Assembly (NCBI GenBank): GCA_016931575.1
Contig: JAFGEO010000068.1
Location: forward strand, 1 to 64,000
Origin: Bacteroidales bacterium
Lineage (GTDB): Bacteria; Bacteroidota; Bacteroidia; Bacteroidales; UBA10428
Length of the DNA stretch: 64,000 nt
Reading direction: 5' to 3'
Below the pieces are notes generated by a model. It saw nothing but the letters and a program-made list of their open reading frames with translations. It did not search any database and was not told the DNA's origin. The position numbers were made by a program, and so were the translations under genes. This document shows, in pieces, positions 61,880 through 64,000 of the stretch (positions within the stretch are counted from its first letter, which is position 1; every line of letters starts with the position of its first letter).

Positions 61880-64000
61880 ATGACGTATTCAGAAATTCAA
61901 AAGCATCACAACGATATCCTGGAGGCTGTGATCGGAAGACGACTCAGCACAGCGCTTACCGCTCTGTCCAGGCTAAGCGTACAGGTAGGATCATCCGATA
62001 TTCATAATCGTTACCAGTCCATCTCGGATACTTTTCACAACATGCTGAAGTATTCTTTTGAATTTGCTCCTGACCCCGAAAGAAACAGGATCTATACCGG
62101 GCTGCGGCAATCCATTCTCGAGCTTAGTGACGATATTCGGGAAACCTGGATTCAACAAATGGGACTCTTTGAGCGTAAGTATGCCCTCGAGCGTTACCGT
62201 GAATTTGAATCTCAATACGCTGACAAACCCGGGTTGGTCAGCACGCAACTATCAGAAAATAAACTAATAAGCTCTGACATATCCGATCCCGTTGAACGTC
62301 ATAGGCATGATAATGATTTTGTAACGCTGGTGTTCTATTACCTATGGTTAAAGCGATCCTTTTCAGAGAATACTGTCCGGTTGGTAGATCAGGTAATTGA
62401 AAATCCGGATGTGCATGATACAGCAAAATCCATGGTCATTAGTGCAGTAACCATATCGATGTTGCGCCATTTTGACAGGCATAAATTCATCATCCTATTT
62501 GATTATTCCAGCCATGATAATCCAGAGATCAGGCAGCGCGCCATGATTGGACTTTTTTTGGTGATCCTGATGTATCAGAGGAGGTTGGGTTTGTATGAGG
62601 ATCTTATAAAACGACTGGAATCCATTCAGGATGACAAAACCTTTCAGGAAAGGATGCTGGCCATACTGATACAGTTTATTCGCGCATCGGAAACGGAACA
62701 GATCACCCGGAAGATTCAGGAAGAAATTGTGCCGGAAGTCATAAAGATGCGTTCCGAACTTGACGAAAAACTTAACCTGGATGAATTGCTCTCCAAGGAT
62801 AATTTTGAAGATAAAAACCCGGAGTGGAAGAATTTTTTCAAAGATGCCCCCGATGTTTATCAGAAACTGGAACAATTCTCCAAAATGCAGATTGAGGGAG
62901 CCGATGTATTCATGGGAGCTTTTGCCATGCTGAAACATTTCAGCTTTTTCAAGGAGCTTCCAAACTGGTTCATGCCATTCTCGGCAAAAAATCCGGAGGT
63001 CCTTGCAGCCTTTGATAATGTGGAGGAAGAACTCGATATCCCAGCCTTCCTTGAAGGACTTGAGCAATCAACGGTTCTGTGTAATTCCGATAAGTATTCT
63101 TTCTGTCTTAACATACGGCAGTTGCCGGGAGAGCAACGTAAGATGATGCTTGAGCTGTTTAATATGGAACTCAAAGCCATGAATGAAATGATGGAGGAAG
63201 AGTTTACCCTGAATGCCGAAACAAAAAATAAAATAGTGAACACCCAGTATTTTCATGATATCTACCGCTTTTTTAAACTGCATCCCTCAAGAAAAGAGTA
63301 CCTGAGTCTCTTTGAACAGAGAGTCGATATTTTTAAATCTAAAGTATTCAGGATCATTTTTGAGGATCCCAAGCTCATCAGAAACCTGGGAGAGTATTAT
63401 TTTGCGAAGGACAGATACGAAGAAGCGCGTGAACTTTTCAGCTGGCTGAACGAGAAAAAACAGTCGTTCGAGTTATTGGAGAAATTGGGTTTCTGTTATC
63501 AGAAAACCGGGAACTTCAGTAAAGCTATTGAACTGTATACCCAGGCAGAACTATTCGATCGGGATAAGGTGTGGCTGCGAAAAAAACTGGGATACTGTTA
63601 TCGAAAGACGGGTGATTTCCGGAAAGCCATTGAATACTATAAAGAAATTATCGGATCAGACCCTCATGACCTTAACAACCTGGCTTACCTGGGGCAGCTT
63701 CATATGGATATCGAAGACTTTAATGAAGCTCTGCAGTATTATTATAAAGTCGAATATGAAGCCCCGGAGAATGAGCGTGTATACCGGCCCATAGCCTGGT
63801 GTTCATTTGTTTTGGGGAAACACGATAATGCCCTGAAGTATTTTGAGAAGGTTGTGAAGCTGAAACCCGGCAAGGATGATTACCTGAACCTGGGCCATTG
63901 TTTCTGGGCATCAGGAAATGTTGAGCAGGCACTCATTTCATATCGTACGGCCCTGCGACTGTCTTCCGGGGATAAGCAATGGTTCAGGGATGTTTTTTCA
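61880..64000 (+). CDS. Large TPR-repeat protein (3' end outside window)
   Basis: The frame starting MTYSEIQKHHNDIL is open for 707 codons to the window edge, with no stop. The N-terminal 500 residues are helical without a recognised domain. The last 200 residues contain degenerate and then clear TPR units (AKDRYEEARELF, YQKTGNFSKAIELY, YRKTGDFRKAIEYY, GKHDNALKYFEKVV). It has no signal peptide, so it is probably cytoplasmic or membrane-associated, with a scaffolding role. Confidence 0.8.
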   Translation, partial: MTYSEIQKHHNDILEAVIGRRLSTALTALSRLSVQVGSSDIHNRYQSISDTFHNMLKYSFEFAPDPERNRIYTGLRQSILELSDDIRETWIQQMGLFERKYALERYREFESQYADKPGLVSTQLSENKLISSDISDPVERHRHDNDFVTLVFYYLWLKRSFSENTVRLVDQVIENPDVHDTAKSMVISAVTISMLRHFDRHKFIILFDYSSHDNPEIRQRAMIGLFLVILMYQRRLGLYEDLIKRLESIQDDKTFQERMLAILIQFIRASETEQITRKIQEEIVPEVIKMRSELDEKLNLDELLSKDNFEDKNPEWKNFFKDAPDVYQKLEQFSKMQIEGADVFMGAFAMLKHFSFFKELPNWFMPFSAKNPEVLAAFDNVEEELDIPAFLEGLEQSTVLCNSDKYSFCLNIRQLPGEQRKMMLELFNMELKAMNEMMEEEFTLNAETKNKIVNTQYFHDIYRFFKLHPSRKEYLSLFEQRVDIFKSKVFRIIFEDPKLIRNLGEYYFAKDRYEEARELFSWLNEKKQSFELLEKLGFCYQKTGNFSKAIELYTQAELFDRDKVWLRKKLGYCYRKTGDFRKAIEYYKEIIGSDPHDLNNLAYLGQLHMDIEDFNEALQYYYKVEYEAPENERVYRPIAWCSFVLGKHDNALKYFEKVVKLKPGKDDYLNLGHCFWASGNVEQALISYRTALRLSSGDKQWFRDVFS

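Noticed and set aside
1-64000. CRISPR arrays, tRNA genes, insertion sequences
   Set aside because: No regularly spaced repeats, no tRNA-like cloverleaf and no transposase motif were seen; only small palindromic repeats are present.

Overview
The window comes from a polysaccharide-degrading member of the Bacteroidota, probably Bacteroidales/Marinilabiliales-like. The evidence is a SusC/SusD pair with a surface glycan-binding lipoprotein, a hybrid two-component system of the HTCS type, two very large secreted proteins with type IX secretion C-terminal domains, and several promoter elements of the Bacteroidota TAnnTTTG type. No rRNA, tRNA, CRISPR array or transposase was recognised.

Layout. 1-7.8 kb: the start of a secreted protein running off the left edge, a 1501-residue CotH/lamin-tail/beta-helix T9SS protein, a membrane 4Fe-4S protein, a bacteriohemerythrin and an MFS transporter. 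7.8-21.4 kb (+ strand): HTCS sensor, GH31 with PA14 insert, SusC, SusD and an IPT/TIG glycan-binding lipoprotein, closed by a strong terminator. 21.4-23.3 kb: a short segment rich in palindromes and repeats that holds a 67-residue protein, an MFS transporter and a structured non-coding element. 23.3-30.8 kb (- strand): GH27, GH3, a TolB-like propeller protein and GH3, an apparent operon. Together these halves form a polysaccharide utilization locus (PUL). A second enzyme pair, GH95 and GH43, sits at 45-49 kb. The set (alpha-xylosidase-type GH31, beta-glucosidase/xylosidase GH3, GH95, GH43, GH27) suggests a branched plant hemicellulose such as xyloglucan, but no clear endo-enzyme for the backbone is in view, so the substrate is inferred.

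31-45 kb is mixed: a chemoreceptor, an AT-rich island (DUF5060/GH5-like T9SS enzyme plus a methyltransferase), a decayed VIT/CCC1 pseudogene, pgeF, a GNAT, a LytS/LytTR pair whose sensor has a Gly/His-rich loop, a large membrane protein and a Gly/His-rich Spy-like periplasmic protein.

49-64 kb holds a Rossmann oxidoreductase, a LarE-like sulfur transferase and the most unusual part: a tightly packed seven-gene + strand operon (51168-59067). It encodes a radical SAM enzyme, a secreted protein with a possible SCP2-like lipid-binding segment, a BtaA-like (DUF3419) aminocarboxypropyl transferase, a UbiA-type prenyltransferase, a PEP-synthase-like phosphotransferase without the PEP/pyruvate barrel, a GNAT and a dolichol/phytol-kinase-like CTP enzyme. 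This looks like an uncharacterised lipid or isoprenoid-conjugate pathway. It is followed by a WYL regulator, a GyrI-like protein, a DUF3795 protein, a ZIP metal transporter and a large TPR protein that runs off the right edge.
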